A stretch of 32,679 bases of DNA from contig DRHN01000134.1 in the NCBI GenBank assembly GCA_011049595.1, positions 1 to 32,679 of the forward strand, in the 5' to 3' direction. The DNA comes from Spirochaetota bacterium (lineage in GTDB: Bacteria > Spirochaetota > B62-G9 > DRHN01). This document shows positions 32,545 to 32,679 of the stretch, piece after piece. The translations under genes were made by a program, and so were the position numbers. The notes beneath the pieces were generated by a model. The model did not search any database. It worked only from the letters and a program-made list of their open reading frames with translations, and was not told where the DNA came from. Within the stretch, counting starts at the first letter, position 1. Each line of letters opens with the position of its first letter.

Positions 32545-32608
32545 CAAAGCTGCAGACAAATACTATTGATATTAATGGTAATTTATATTAAAATTTAATT
32601 AAACGTGG

Positions 32609-32679
32609 CAAAGCAGTCGACATACCGGGCCCGATGGCGCTTTTGTCTTCAATATTTGAAAGCATAAGGATCAGCCCGA
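32609..32679 (-). repeat. Inverted partial copy of motA at the window end
   Basis: The final 71 bases are the reverse complement of motA bases 32243-32313 with two differences (69/71 identical). Both differences fall in third codon positions and keep the amino acid (Gly GGT to GGG, Asp GAT to GAC). On the minus strand the copy would encode GLILMLSNIEDKSAIGPGMSTAL and then run out of frame similarity to a stop. Bases 32545-32608 between motA and this copy are AT-rich with no recognisable gene. It may be a mis-joined contig end or a real inverted duplication. Confidence 0.8.

Overview
The window looks like a stretch of spirochaete chromosome. It carries the long fla-type flagellar operon in the order known from Borrelia and Treponema: flgB-flgC-fliE-fliF-fliG-fliH-fliI-fliJ, then flbB (MotE-like), fliK, flgD, flgE, flbD and motA. 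The small proteins FlbB and FlbD and the preceding dprA ... hslV-hslU block are typical spirochaete features. Species cannot be told from the sequence. Codon use is moderately AT-rich with many TTG/GTG starts. Both ends of the window look like breaks: the left end cuts an integrase, and the right end runs into a short inverted copy of motA where motB should be.

Region 1 (1-3300) is mostly minus strand. It holds a truncated phage-type tyrosine integrase just downstream of a tRNA-Arg(CCG) gene (edge of an integrated element lying to the left), then rlmN, a TPR protein and a small spirochaete-type hypothetical. Region 2 (3500-7320, plus strand) holds rsmE followed by three genes that resemble sugar-modifying enzymes: a WecG/TagA-like glycosyltransferase, a GlgD-like nucleotidyltransferase and a DegT-like aminotransferase. 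All three have lost hallmark catalytic motifs. Region 3 (7320-12395) has a repeat-rich spacer, nadK-recN, an exported protein, a 60-aa acidic ORF and a coiled-coil protein. Region 4 (12550-19770) starts at a strong sigma70-like promoter and runs as a tightly overlapping series: excisionase-type HTH protein, TPR lipoprotein, dprA, topA, xerC, then hslV-hslU after a repeat element. Region 5 (19890-32544) is the flagellar operon. It includes a lytic transglycosylase between fliJ and flbB that has no visible signal peptide and may remodel peptidoglycan for the periplasmic flagellum.

The observations I would follow first are these. FlgE has Ser178 where spirochaete hooks use the lysinoalanine-forming Cys178, while Lys165 and Asn179 are kept. 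The catalytically degenerate trio may be an undescribed spirochaete glycan or regulatory module. Intergenic elements at 1635, 2950, 7372, 10298 and 17731 share ends of the type TAATTAGTTCYTGGTG and/or a double-hairpin core with a compensatory stem change. The last 71 bases are an inverted, 97% identical motA copy whose two differences are both synonymous. I see no CRISPR array, rRNA or complete insertion sequence.
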